Source: Platycnemis pennipes (taxonomy: Eukaryota; Arthropoda; Insecta; Odonata; Platycnemididae). Taken from it: 64,000 nucleotides of DNA. The notes beneath the pieces were generated by a model that worked only from the letters and a program-made list of their open reading frames with translations, did no database searches and was not told the DNA's origin. A program made the position numbers and the translations under genes. Within the stretch, counting starts at the first letter, position 1; each line of letters begins with the position of its first letter. The stretch is taken from contig OW121846.1 in the NCBI GenBank assembly GCA_933228895.1, positions 23,751,088-23,815,087 on the forward strand, given 5' to 3'. Positions 22,761 through 34,293 of the stretch are shown piece after piece.

Positions 22761-23406
22761 CTTGGAGCTCAAGCATTCTTTTATTTGTTTGAATTCTTCG
22801 ACATGATAGATTCTCAAAAATTTAGAACAGTTGTGATGATGCACTTGTAGTGATGTTTTTGCTTGTACTTTCTTCCAACCTACCCACAGGCACTTCTTTT
22901 ATGCTGGCAAATATTTCCGTTTCCAATTTTTCTAGCATGATTTTCTGCTGGTGCTCTGGTAAAATATGGAATTTGAATCGCGGATCAAAAAACATACAGA
23001 TTAAATTTAGCCGGTCTTCCAAGTACATGGGAAATCTACTCTTTAATGACTTCAGCTAAGTCTTTGCCAAAGTGGATCCCTGTTGATTGTTCTCGATGAC
23101 TGAGTTGATACTACTTTCTATGCCAAAAAGAATTGGAATTATCATGCTTCTTGTTGGCTTTTTGTCTGATGAAACCTGTAGAGTTGCATCATAAATTGGT
23201 TTCTGAACATAAGAGTCAATTCCGTGGAAGTCAGGTTGTTGATATGGCAACCAGGCTGACTAAGTTCAATCACGAGGGCATCTTTCAAATCACAGAGTCA
23301 TTCCATCATGAGGTACTCTTGAGTTCCAACGGGTTTCTATATTTTGAATCAATTCCAATTCTTTCATCCCTAGCTGTTTCAGCCGTGAATGTAAATTTGC
23401 TCTTGC
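22761..23406 (-). pseudogene. hAT-B transposase, middle exon
   Basis: Directly after the LINE insertion the frame continues ('HHSAI' + 'ARANLHSRL') and reads 'ELELIQNIETRWNSS', the hAT TRWNST motif. Later segments, after frameshifts near 23300-23060, include 'YLEDRLNLICMFFDPRFKF' (hAT LDPRFK motif). A stop follows 'SSQLF'. The exon ends in a clean donor on the - strand (AAG|GTAGGT at 22761/22760) after 'NKRMLEL'. Confidence 0.85.
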
Positions 23407-23680
23407 AATTGAGAGAGAGAGAATATTTTATTTCATATACAATACAACATATTTAACTAAAATTTGGAACATACTCGGAGGCTACTCAGCCTCATATGAA
23501 CATTCTATAAATTTACAAAAGAATAGTCGTCCGTATTGTGCAGATATTACAGTATGAAATGAAGCAAGAATAATTTTAAATAAAGTGATAAAGACAACTC
23601 AACAAGACAATGCATAATCCAATACAAAAATAAAATATTTACAAATATGCCATCTGAACAATTGCATTAATTTACATTTA

Positions 23681-24955
23681 TTATGGAAAGGCCGCATCAG
23701 AGGGTGAACTATCTGAACTTTGTTTTTGAAACAGGTAGTTAAAGAGTCTTTGCCTGAATATTCGGCTATTTTTTGATCCACGTATTTCAATAGATAAGGC
23801 ATTCCATAATTTGCTGCCACTTACTACGAAAGACCTATTAAAGACACAAGTCCGGTGGTTGGGGATTTGTAGTTTATCGTTTCGCCCTCTTGTAACCCGT
23901 TGTTGAAAGCTCTCCTTGAAAAGAAATGGAGAATACAAATAAACTGGTTCCCTAGTGTTGAAAATATCGTACAAAAGACTACCCAGGAAATATTTTCTTC
24001 TGTTTTTAACTGTAAGCCACCGTAGTGTATTTATACAAGATGTGATGTGATCGTACTTTCGTGAATCACAAATAAATCTAATGCAGGCATTTAGTGCTCT
24101 TTGAAGTTTTGTATCCAGTTCTTTTGTTAAATCACCATATACTAATGAGCAGTAATCAATCTGAGATAAAATCAAAGTGGTCACTATCTTTTTACGTATG
24201 GACATTGGGAGCAGGATTCGACAACGTTTTACTTGGGCCAGAGTGCCAAATATTTTAGCTCTTAGTTGCGTGATATGATCAGACCAAGATAAGGTGCGAT
24301 TGATCAAAAGGCCAAGACTTTTTACTGTTTGGGCATATTCAATTTCACTGTCAGATACTCTTATTTTAGGAAGTTGATCAAAATCAATTTTATTAATTAG
24401 TTTTTTGCTACCGATGATAATGCAATTTGTTTTTGAACTATTTATAACTAACGAATTCTTTTTTACCCAGTTACAGATTGACTTTATGTCTTCATTAACA
24501 GTTGCAACATGGTCATGGATTTCCGTAATTGGGCAGTGAGTGTAAATTTGAAAATCATCGGCATATAGGTGGTAACGGCAGTGCTGTAGTTGACGTGGTA
24601 GGTTCATGATATAAATAGAGAAAAGGAGTGGGCCAAGTATCGAGCCCTGAGGGACACTGGATATGATATTTACGCTATTGGAGACAGACCCATCAGGCAG
24701 ATTCACTGCTTGAGTTCGGCCCTTCAGATAAGCATTAAACCAGCCAAGGACTGAGTTTGAAAAATTGAGGTCAGCAAGTCTTTTGAGTAAAATAGAATGG
24801 TTAACCCTGTCAAAGGCCTTACTCAAGTCAAATAGTACTAATATTGTGACCATTTTTTTGTCAATGGCACTTCTGATGTCATCTGTAACTTTAATGAGGG
24901 CAGTTTGGGTGCTATGTCTCGACCTGAAACCAGATTGGAATGGATCGTAAAATTA
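23681..24955 (-). pseudogene. CR1-like LINE ORF2, reverse transcriptase
   Basis: From 24955 the - strand reads 'SGFRSRHSTQTALIKVTDD' and 'VTILVLFDLSKAFDRVNH' (motif A, catalytic D), 'VPQGSILGPLLFSIYIMNLP' (motif B) and 'YHLYADDFQIY' (motif C YADD). The thumb 'SLGLLINRTLSWSDHITQL' follows, then a long C-terminus ending 'RIFRQRLFNYLFQ'. All RT motifs are intact and there are no stops for about 420 codons. The ATG sometimes chosen at 24853 is internal to the domain. It is similar to CR1/Kiri-group enzymes; the exact clade is an inference. Confidence 0.93.
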
Positions 24956-25821
24956 TTTTGGGTTAAATAATCTGTAATAAATGTATGCACTAGTCTTTCT
25001 AGAGGTTTAGAAAAAGAGCAAAGAATTGATATGGGTCCAAAGTCACTCATTAACTTTGGCTGTTTTGTTTTGGCAATTGGATGAACTATGGCAGATTTCC
25101 ACAGAGAAGGGAAATGCGATGTTTGGAGAGACATATTGTAAATATGTAACAATTGATTGGATATGGACGGTAAAGATTTTTTTACAAGATCCATGTTTAT
25201 GCCGTCAACTCCTTTGGCATTGGATTTGCAACTGTTCACGGTTTTAGATAACAAGTCGGGTGCGATGTAAGGGAAAAAGAATTTTTTATCATCAAAATCG
25301 GAATTTTGTGCCTCAGTTTGAGTTTGATTGTTTATATCGTGAGTGCTAGCAAAATAATTGTTTAGATCGTCAGGAGGAAAAGTTATAGGTACTGGTTCCT
25401 TCCGTGGTTTCCCGAGACCCAGTCTTTTAATCTCACGCCATACTGATCGCGAGTCATTTTTATCTTGAAATGCCTCATAGTAATATTTTATTTTACAATC
25501 ACGAATGCGAGTTCGTATTTTATTTCTTAGTAATTTGTAGGTAGAGTAAGCAACTTCAGATTTACTTTTCCTGAAATTGGTTCTAATTTTATCCCTTGCT
25601 TTCATTAGTAGTTTAATTTCTGGCGTAATCCACGGGGTAGGAGGGCGTTTTATAAAAGTTACGCGTAAAGGTGCATGTTTATCATATGCCGTTAGGAGAT
25701 TGCAATGTAGACAATTTACCTGTTGATCTATGTCATTGGAGAGGTACACATCCTTCCAATCAGAGCATGCAATGTCACTTTGAAAATGTGATAAATTAAA
25801 ATTTCGAAAGTCTCTAAGCAC
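24950..25821 (-). pseudogene. CR1-like LINE ORF2, linker and RT start
   Basis: Begins 'MLRDFRNFN' and runs through the basic linker ('PWITPEIKLLMKARDKI…FRKSKSEVAYSTYKLLRNKI'), the pre-RT block 'DLNNYFAST' and the RT fingers 'NAKGVDGINMDLVKKSLP', 'WKSAIVHPIAK' and 'SDFGPISILCSFSKPLERL'. A frameshift at about 24950 moves the true RT frame from '…NFTIHS' to 'SGFRSRHSTQTA', which is the sequence continued by the next segment. Confidence 0.87.
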
Positions 25822-26521
25822 TAGCTTTTGAGGAAGGTAAGGTCACATGAAAGTTATAGGACAGATGAACCAAATCATGAGAAGAGAGAAACGGAAGTGG
25901 GTAGTTTTTATAACTATTTACTTTTTCCATATCATCGACCACAATTAGGTCCAACCATGTGCTACTTTCTCTAAGGTGATGGGTGGATTTGAGTGGCACA
26001 ATGGTAAGGCCTAATGAGGAAAATAAACGTGTAATGTACTTGCTGTCCTGCGAGACTTTACAAAGGTCAGAATTGAAGTCTCCAGTCACTATAATGTTGT
26101 CGTATAATGGGAATAAGTCGTGAAGTAACGAGTCAAAATCTTCGAATCGGCCAATTTTAGGAGGCCGGTAAACTACAGAAAGAAGCAGCATGGAAGACAT
26201 ACCGCGGATTTCGATAAAGATAAACTCCGGAGAGGAGTCAAAAGTGAGCGCTGACGTCGCGAAGACCTTGAATTTTAAACTTTGATGAATATAAGCAGCA
26301 ACTCCCCAGCCAACCTTGCCATGCCGATCTTTCCTAACTAGTGTATAATTTGACAAGCAGACCATGTCATTAGATATGGATTCATTGAACCACGTTTCAG
26401 ACACACAAATGATGTGGAATGTTTCCGTATTAAATTGGTCTCTAAACTCATCAATTTTAGGGAAAAGTGACTGGGCGTTTACGTGACACAGGTTTAACAG
26501 CTTACTTGAAATACTATTCAT
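25814..26521 (-). pseudogene. CR1-like LINE ORF2, endonuclease domain
   Basis: The - strand frame from 26521 ('LNLCHVNAQSLFPKIDEF') is an apurinic-type endonuclease. Visible motifs in order: N in NAQSL, 'IICVSETWFN' (metal-binding glutamate), 'VVYRPP', 'IIVTGDFNSDL' (catalytic D and N), 'LDLIVV' and 'LSSHDLVHL' (catalytic D and H). All key residues are kept. It nicks the target DNA to prime reverse transcription. The frame breaks near 25815-25821, where the linker continues in another frame. Confidence 0.9.
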
Positions 26522-26756
26522 TATTAACAGGAGGTGAGGGCATTAAAGTATAAACTTGAAATATTTCACATAGTTGATGTATTGCCCACTTGCAGCTCAC
26601 TAGCTGAGATCCACACATAGTATTTCTATTTACACGGAAATATAAATAACTTATCCCCTGAGTTTGATTTTTTAACCACAGATTGATGTCAGTTTTAACA
26701 GATATACAAATGAGTAGACAACATTTTCTGGCATAAAAAATTCCTAAAGGTAGTCA

Positions 26757-27725
26757 GAAAGTGCTTAGATCTGAAAAACATTTTATACAGACAACAGGAT
26801 CACCATCTTTACGTCGCAATAAAATACGACCGTTTTTAACCCATACATATTTCACTTTTCCAGATTTTTTAAGATCTCTTGTTAATGAATATAATTTTTT
26901 ATTACAAAAAGTAAGTGATTCATTAAGGTAAATAGAACTGTTATGAGTATCAGACCAACCGATATCTCGAGTCGAGAAGTCTCTCTTTACCTTTCTTTTT
27001 TGTAAGAATTCGTCCCTCACTCCTTGGCGGACAAAATTCACGACAATGGGTGGTGGTGGTGGATTTTCCTGAGTCGTGGTACGTCTCCTGGCTCTGAATA
27101 CAGAATCAACTGCTTCAGTTTCAAAGTTTACACCAAGAGCGCGGGCGATGTCAGCAAGTAGCAGGTCAGGTCTTTCGCCAGTTTTCACGGGAACGCCGTG
27201 GATCTCCATTGTCCTTCTTAGGCTGTTTTGCTCCAGGCTATTGACAGTAGATTCCAAAGTCACTATACGAGATTAGTCCGTATTCTCCGATTTGAGGCAC
27301 TCGATTTGCGTCACCAAATCATCGACTCTAACGTGTAAGGCTGAGAGTTTAGATGAATTTTCAGCGATAGTGCTTTGGCAATATTCAATAGCGTTTAGCA
27401 CTTCCGTTGTTTTGCAATTTTGTTCCTCCCTAAACTGTTTCAAATCACTTTTCATATCGTTCAATGTAGTTATAACACTCGCCAGATCAATTGATTTCTC
27501 GGCGTGAGGCTCCGCTATTCCGACAGGTGTACTGTCAAGTCTGCGTCTGGCTTTGTTCTTGGCGCTGCAGGTCACACATAGCCACGACTTAATTATTAGT
27601 GGTGCATCTTCCTCGTTCACATTAACGCATTTTAGGTGGTAAATGCAGTTGCAAAGAGTACACATTATAACTTTAGCGGTAGCGGAACGCGATGCCTGAC
27701 TCTCGCATATCGGGCATTTCCCCAT
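26757..27725 (-). pseudogene. CR1-like LINE ORF1, one in-frame stop
   Basis: Starts at 27725 (MGKCPICESQ). The first 55 residues have eight Cys/His in a PHD-finger-like pattern ('CPICESQ…CTLCNCIYHLKC…WLCVTC'). A predicted coiled coil follows ('SDLKQFREEQNCK…STIAENSSKLSALHVRVDDL'). One TAA near 27273 is in frame. After it come 'LRRTMEIHGVP' and 'VVNFVRQGVRDEFLQKRK', an RRM-like fold typical of LINE ORF1 proteins that coat the element RNA, and a basic tail ending at 26757. PHD fingers in ORF1 are known for CR1-group elements. Confidence 0.85.
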
Positions 27726-27851
27726 GGTGAAAGGTCAAGGCCGCTTTATCCCGAGTTCCTCACAAAAATACTGCCGCTTACTCCCGATTAACTCACGATC
27801 AGTCGTCTGAACTCTACGGAGGACGAGCGTGAACTGTGGTGAACGTGAATT

Positions 27852-28825
27852 GCACTGTGGTGAAAATGCTCTACAATGCTCTTCCATTTGTGGTGCATTT
27901 TATCAAACCCACTATACTCCTTCTTTGTATCTTTAATCATCAAATTAAGTGTATGTGCAGAAGAGAAGAGCTGAGTGATTTCTGGCATTGAATTTAAAGC
28001 TGATCGCATATTTGGAGCATTATCCATTACACAATAAAGTACTTTAGTGTCCAACAAACCCCATTCATTCATTATATTCTGCAATTCCTGTCAGATTACT
28101 TCACCTGTGTGGGACTCCGTCACAACTGTGCATCCCAAGCAATGAGATGCGAGTGCAAAATCTTTAGTTACATAATGCACAGTAACTGCCAGATATGATG
28201 TAGTATTGACTGATGTCCACATGTCAGTAGTGATAGATAGTGCCTGTAGTGTAGGTTTTTCATTTTCTAGCCTGCATTTCATTTTAGCCACTATCTTTTT
28301 GAAAAGTTCCGGAACTAGTGTTCTTGAGAAGGTTTTCCCTGAAGGCAGACTGATTTTACTGTCAGCAATTTCTAACACCTTTAATAACACTGGCTCTTCT
28401 ACCAAAGTAAAAGGATGAAGACTTTCTACCATCCATTTCGTGACTGCATTTTTTATTGCCACTTCTTTAGGGTGGTTTTGGCCATATTTTTCTTTCATGC
28501 TCACAAAATGAGTAATGCCCAATTGCTTGGAACTGCTAGTTGCAGAAATTTGTGTTGACCTAGTTTTACTTTTTTCAGAATTTTCCTCCTTGAAAGCTTC
28601 TTCCTCTTTAAGGAATTGTTCAAATTTAATGTGATGTTTTCTTTGTAAATGGCACCTTAGGCTAGTGGTGTTTCCATATTGTGATTTTATTGTTTGGAAA
28701 CAAATGTTGCATATGCATTCTTCTTTGGAAGTTTTTTTGAAATATTCCCATATCGGGTTTTCTTTACGTTTTTTAGGCCTTACAGCACCGCTTGTACTTG
28801 GACCCATTACATCACTCTCATTCAT
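27852..28825 (-). pseudogene. hAT-B transposase, N-terminal half (BED finger)
   Basis: The - strand start at 28825 opens 244 codons. 'WEYFKKTSKEECICNICFQT' with 'TTSLRCHLQRKHH' forms a complete BED zinc finger (C-x2-C…H-x4-H). Next come 'KWMVESLHPFTLVEEP' and 'LPSGKTFSRTLVPELF', then 'LSITTDMWTSVNTTSYLAVTVHY', which contains the first catalytic aspartate of hAT enzymes. A single in-frame TGA near 28093 separates this from 'VLYCVMDNAPNM' (second catalytic D) and 'FSSAHTLNLMIKD'. The frame stops at the LINE insertion at 27851. The near-intact state suggests a fairly young copy. Confidence 0.9.
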
Positions 28826-28879
28826 TGTAAACTAGAGGGGGTGCCCGTTGAATTTCAACTAGAGGAAAAAATATAAATT

Positions 28880-29381
28880 TGTGCATAGGATTAAAAAGAA
28901 ATTAAGTGATACATGTCATTATTTTTAAATATAATGAATAAAGAGCCTTAAATATCTTAAGTTATCATAAAGAGACCCCTGTCTGCTAAATAACTGTGAC
29001 TCTAAATAATATCTGTCTATTGCTTAGAGTTACAATCTAATGGCATATTTGCTCTATAGTTTGCTCCAAACTCTTGTGAGACCTTGTGGATTAGTGTCCC
29101 TTCGCACCCAGTTAACAACAGACAATGCCATTAGGCTACCTGCCTCGCCAATGCCCTAGCTAATTCCTATCGCTGTCACCGGGCTACGAATCATGGAGTC
29201 ACTCAAGTGCAATGGTAAACACTGAAGACTGCGAACAATACGGTGAAAATTACAGAAAAAGTGACAGCCCTGGAAAGCTAAATCTCAAATGATCCCCAAG
29301 CACCTACTCAAAAAATAATCGTGTGATTCGGGATTGATGGTTCAAATAAAGCATAATGGTAAAAGGTTGGACAGGGAGCAC
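28880..29381. other. hAT-B 5' region, unassigned
   Basis: Upstream (on the - strand) of the transposase start. Probably the promoter and leader of hAT-B plus older inserts. Nothing specific recognised. Confidence 0.3.
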
Positions 29382-29569
29382 AAATGGATCAGGCACGTAG
29401 CCAGAAATTTGCTTCAGGGAGAGCTAAGTCTAGTCTAGCATAAGTTGAAACAAATCAGCTTCACCCATTCGGTGCCGACATGTGACAAATCTCTTTCCTT
29501 AATTTTCAGTACTTGGTATTTACTTTCACAGTGCCCATTCCTATCGCTTGTCACTAGTAAAGTTCAATG

Positions 29570-29765
29570 CTTACATGCATAATGAATGATACAATGAACT
29601 TGGCATTTCCACAATTATTTATCTCACACTACGACCATGGTTTCGACGACCAACGTCATCATCGTCACCTGATGAGGACGTTAATCGTCGAAACCATGGT
29701 CGTAGTGTGTCATAAATAATTGTGGAAATACCAAGTTTATTGTATCATTCATTATGCATGAAAGC
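29570..29765. repeat. Inverted-repeat hairpin inside the MITE
   Basis: Two arms of about 95 bp (29570-29668 and 29673-29765) are near-perfect inverses around a short centre. Each arm has TATGCATG…AATTATTTAT, TCGTAGTGTG and TTTCGACGA landmarks. The sequence resembles the terminal repeats of Penelope-like elements (see the motif at 60340), placed head to head. Confidence 0.85.
29660..29715 (+). ncRNA. Hammerhead-ribozyme-like motif
   Basis: The core CTGATGA (29669-29675), the stem II pair GACG/CGTC (29677-29680, 29686-29689) with loop TTAAT, GAAA (29690-29693), a tiny stem III in the palindrome ACCATGGT (29693-29700) and a GTC cleavage triplet ending at 29701 follow the type-I hammerhead order. 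One extra G (29676) sits between the core and stem II, and stem I pairs only weakly, so activity is doubtful. Minimal hammerheads with palindromic stem III are known from Penelope-like elements. The opposite arm has a degenerate core (ATGATGA). Confidence 0.45.
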
Positions 29766-30050
29766 AAATTCCATAAAGTAATGCCTGAAACCATCAATTT
29801 CACTGCTTACCTTGTTATGAATCAGTTAATTTAACCGGCCCTAGAATAGAAGTTCAACGCATGCAATCAGATTGAAAAGAACAATTATTAACTACACACT
29901 TGCATCAAACTAGTGATAACGTTTTGCAGTGTAATCCGGATTATCATGCCCAGTTAAAATCAGAACAACAAAAGTAATAGGTAAAAATTTCGGTGGGGGT
30001 GGCTGAAGCCCTATAGAAGCCCCCTCCCTGGCTACGTGCCTGAAATGGAT

Positions 30051-33000
30051 AAAAAAGTAAATAAAGCGTCTCAAAAAATACAATTGGCAAAATTTTATAT
30101 TTTTCCGCCAGTGACTGGAGTTTCAACTTTTTTATCAGCGCGGAAAATAATGCCACACATGTGACACGGTCGTATTCCCCATTAATTTTTTTGCTTGCAC
30201 ATAAACGACATTATCACGAACCAGTGCCAACATTAAACAAATACAGGTTATTTTAATACTTGGATAACGCTTTCGCTAGACACAGTTACACGAGGTCACA
30301 ATGTATACGTAATCGTGACTTCTTCCATGAGCATGGTCGCAATGGGGACGATGACTCAAAAAAGCTACAACGAACGACTAACAATCGACGAAAAACCATT
30401 AAATTTTATCACAAGCTGAGCAATTTCAACAGTAAAACAATTTTTAATAGAAGAATAAAAATCTATTTTCAATTGTATTTCCATTGGTATTTTACCCAAT
30501 TTCGTACGACCATCGTTTCTAGTTAAATTTTGAATAGATCCCAAACCCGGCGCAGATGTTGTTTTATACCATGTTGTAACATGTTGTTATATTATAACAT
30601 GTTGTTTTACATGAGTTAGCTGTTATGACATTGATCAGACTAAGAACAATACAAAAAATATAAAATCATAATTGCGACAAAGAAGACTAGAGACTATGTA
30701 ATGCCCAAGAGGAATTGGTAATATTCATAAAATTATACATACCTGATTACGAAATAGATGGCAGCCGATATAGAGTCACTCGCCGTGTCATGGATGTGTA
30801 GTGAATCACGAGTTCAACTGAAGCTCGAAGCAAAAATTGTACAATGCTCACACAAATGCCACAAACCAAACTAGCCGTAAGCAGAGTGCTGAAAGACTAA
30901 CATACCCTACCTTTCGCCGACCAAGTCCCACCCACCATTCCTCCCCTACACACCCTTTCCTTTCCTCCCCTTCTGACCCTTTCCTATCCTCCCCTCTTGT
31001 GACTTTTGCTCTCGCAGGCATAGGCCCTGCTCGAGTCTATAAAAATTGCTACATTTGGCTCACACACATGATTTTCTACAACTGGGAGTCATATTAAGCT
31101 CATGACATTGTTGCATCAGGGCTGTAGAAATTGGACTGGGACTGTTGTCATCTGCCGTGGTATGAGACCCGAAATTCAATAATGTAATCGAAGGCCCCCG
31201 CATGGAGCGCAGAAAATATTTTTTTCCCTGACTTATTATCTAAAGAGCGGCCAGGCCGATATTTATGAAACTGAAATCAAAATGTAACATTTTTCAGTTC
31301 ACGTTAGATAGTGAAGAGGAAAAAATAAAAGTAGATAATAGTATGTTGTTTGATAGAAAAGGAAAACATGAGTCCTTTTTTTTACTCTAGATGCAATGTC
31401 CAAATGTCGAGGATTACTAAACGTAAAATCTTTTCACTTGATTGCAATCAAAAGTTACCACGTCCATATTTTAGCCTTTATCAATTTTTTCTTGAAATTT
31501 AAATATTATAACTTAATTTATTAAAATGTTGTCCTCATTCTTGCGAAACGACTTTATCTCAGTTTTCACTGCAAAGAGGGATTTGTGTAATGTAATACCG
31601 TTGGCAGGGGCGGATCTACGATTTTCCTTGAGGGTTGGGCACAAGATATTGAGAGGTAGGGGAACAAGCTGTTGAGGGGGGGAGAAGGGAGGTCAAAGGC
31701 TGGAAGTTTAATAGCGAAAAGGCAGAGTGGGACTCTCACCGAGAACTTTCCTCCACCTTTTAGTCCCCTTCCCCTTATCCCATCCGGAGAGACCTTTGCT
31801 TCCAAAGCCTTGTTTACTCTTTCCTACCGGCTGTCTCTTTATCTGCATCTTTGAAAACCTCTCCACCCCCTAGCATTTCCGATTCACTGCCTCCTTATCG
31901 GTGCCTTACTGCATCGTTAAAAAAAATGCTCCCCCAACTCATCTTCAGGCAAGACCAAGCCCCCTTACCTCCCCTCTTTCATCTGCCATATCCTCACCCA
32001 TCTCCCTAGCTCAGGCAACCCCTTTGGTGTACGCCTCTATGTTCCACTTGGAACATTCTCCGGAGAGTAAACACATAGCTCACCTTCCCAGTACCAGAAG
32101 TAAATTTCCATCCGCTTTGAGACCAGAAGTATCTTTTGTTTTCTAGGATTGGAAAAAGAAACTTTGCGAACAATAGTGATTTTATTTGCCTTGACCCACG
32201 TTTTGTCGCATCGCGTCATCTTTAGGTGAAGTAATGGGTTCACTTGCGTGAATTCCTCTAACATATGACTCAAACCATCGCACAGTGGCTCGAAAACCCT
32301 AAAATGTGGCCAAAATGAGCAAAAGTTATGCGAAAAACATAAAATTTTGCATCCCTATGTTTTTGAAGTCACTGAAAAGGTATATGAAATCAGAATTGAA
32401 TAAACCTAATTTTTTGCATAAAAATTTGCGAGCACTAGGATGTTTTAGTACAATTCCAGTTAACATGCTATGCAAGTACATGTTTTCAGGGTCACTGAAA
32501 ACAAATCTTAAGTTAGAATGTAAGGAAGGAGCTTAATATTTTTCTTATATTGTTGCCAGTACTAATCTTTTCTATTTGTTACGTAATTTTTTGCTAGTCA
32601 TTGGATTTTTTATTATGAATCAAATAAAAATGAATGCATGTACATGTTTGAGGTCAGTGAAAACTAATTTCATGTAATAACTTAGATATTGCATCATTGT
32701 TGCTAACATGTTTACAGAAAAATATTTCAACATGAAATATTTTCATACAACCGTACTGCAAATGCTCATTTAGATTATTTTATTTACTGTATATATTTGA
32801 CCTCAACCCATTTCGACTATATTCCGGATAGAATATTTCCGGCCACTCTCAGTCCACTCCACTGAGATTTGTTATCTCCGAGGGGTAAACTGACCCTGCT
32901 CTGACCCACTCGCTTGCTCATACACCGAACCCTTCTGGAGTTTTGTAAACAAGGGGGGTGGAACGCATTAGGGCAGGAGTTTGGGCAGCATCAACAGTTG

Positions 33001-33661
33001 TTACATGAATGCCTAGATGAAGGATCAAGCTATGAGGAGGGTGGAAGGAAAATCCTCGTTTCGTATTCTAGGCTTCGCAAATAGCCACTGAAAATAGGAA
33101 AAAATGGAAAGTTGGGCTATTTTTTATAAATTTACAAATAAACGTATAAACATTCATTCCACTCTAGTCCAAAAACAATCCTTTCACTACAATGGGAAAA
33201 ATTTTCAAGAAACCAGCTGCTGAGATAAAGTCGTAGTCGCATTGACATCTGCAACGGCCTTTTAAAAGCAGATAGGGAGCCCCCTTCATCTATGTCTTCA
33301 TAAACTCAAGGAATGATAGAAATATCATAATGTATCTTCACAAACCGTTATGGGGTTAGGCTTTAAAAACTTTTCAGCCTAACCTGGTGCCAAGCCAAGA
33401 ACATTTTATTCGTTACCAGAGATGCTAACAGGGAAACCATATGGAAAATATGCCATATCCCATTTGTCGTGAAGTTATTTTTAATCAGAAAGAAATAATA
33501 TTTCATCCCAATACCGTATATTCAGCTGAAAATATGGAAGTCAATACTAATAACCCGTGAATGTTATTTTTTGGGAAAGGGCTTAGTCCCTTTCCATTTC
33601 ATAATTAAGTGATGGAGTGCGACTGAAACGTAAATGGGCCGGCTGTCGTCACAACTGCATA
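30051..33661. other. hAT-B interior, mostly unassigned
   Basis: Mixed sequence with no recognised gene. Contains a pyrimidine-rich tract (about 30940-31010), a short palindromic ATAACATGTTGTT patch (about 30570-30610), a possible MITE end at 31608 (CAGGGGCGGATCTACG), and three degenerate copies of a TTTGAAGTCACTGAAAAC-like motif at 32363, 32481 and 32648. None defines an element with confidence. Confidence 0.35.
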
Positions 33662-34293
33662 CAGGGTGGCGATCGTCAGGGAAAACCGGGAAAACCTGGA
33701 ATTGTCAGGGAATTTTGGAAATCTGGAAAAGTCAGGGAATAGTCAGGGAATTCTCGTAACAGTCAGGGAGAACTATAGCAAGGAGTTCCACAGAGAAAAA
33801 ATCATTCGCCTTGACCGGGACTTGATTCGCGCAACCTGTGCCGGACTCCGCCAGTAAATTCGCCATTAACTTTCCCTTCGATGCCTTTTCAGTAACCTTA
33901 AACTTTCCAGAGCTACCACGATGCGCTACCTCTTCCTTGAAGAATTAGACATTGTCAATTTGTAATTTTACCGAAGGAAACATACACGGCCACGGAAATA
34001 CGATACGCGGCTGTGTACCCGTGGCCGCGAAAAATGTATTATAAATGTGTTTAATTTATGTTAGGGTTTAACTTGTGAAGGTTTAATGTATTATTTCATT
34101 CTTATAGCTTTTAATGTATTGACTTCAGCTTTTAACATTTTCTGAGTTCTGACGAAAATTTAATTCATCAGAAATAAAATATTCCGATAATAGCAGACCT
34201 TTTGGCGATCGGTCAGGGAAATTGGTAATACCATCAGGGAAAAGTCAGGGAATAGTCAGGGAATTTGAAAATTGGATATCAGTAGCCACCCTG
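33662..34293. mobile_element. MITE with CAGGGTGGC ends and reiterated TCAGGGAA
   Basis: Inverted ends CAGGGTGGC (33662) and GCCACCCTG (to 34293) are flanked by a 6-bp duplication TGCATA (33656-33661 and 34294-34299). GTCAGGGAA-type motifs occur about five times just inside the left end and four times just inside the right end, all in the same orientation. The centre is AT-rich without coding capacity. A 6-bp duplication is not typical of hAT (8) or Tc1/mariner (TA); Dada-like elements make 6-7 bp, but the family is not established. Confidence 0.75.

Larger units (their letters stand above)
23411..27847 (-). mobile_element. CR1-like LINE, nearly complete, inside hAT-B
   Basis: On the - strand the element starts at 27847 and ends at 23411 in ATTCTCTCTCTC, a CR1-type microsatellite tail. 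It is flanked by AATT on both sides (27848-27851 and 23407-23410), and hAT-B reads straight through when the element is removed. It carries ORF1 (PHD-like finger plus RNA-binding part), then endonuclease, linker and RT. With one in-frame stop in ORF1 and two frameshifts in ORF2, this is one of the least decayed elements here. Confidence 0.9.
29390..30042. mobile_element. hAT-type MITE inside hAT-B, 8-bp TSD
   Basis: Perfect 15-bp inverted ends CAGGCACGTAGCCAG (29390-29404) and its inverse (30028-30042). Perfect 8-bp duplication AAATGGAT at 29382-29389 and 30043-30050. The 653-bp length and absence of any transposase make it a non-autonomous hAT element. A 195-bp imperfect palindrome (29570-29765) occupies its interior. 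Confidence 0.92.

Noticed and set aside
31608..32040. Possible MITE between CAGGGGCGGATCTACG and GTACGCCTCTA
   Set aside because: The ends match only partly and no target duplication is present on either side.
32363..32670. Three degenerate TTTGAAGTCACTGAAAAC motifs as a tandem array
   Set aside because: Spacing is irregular (118 and 167 bp) and similarity short, so a real tandem repeat is not supported.
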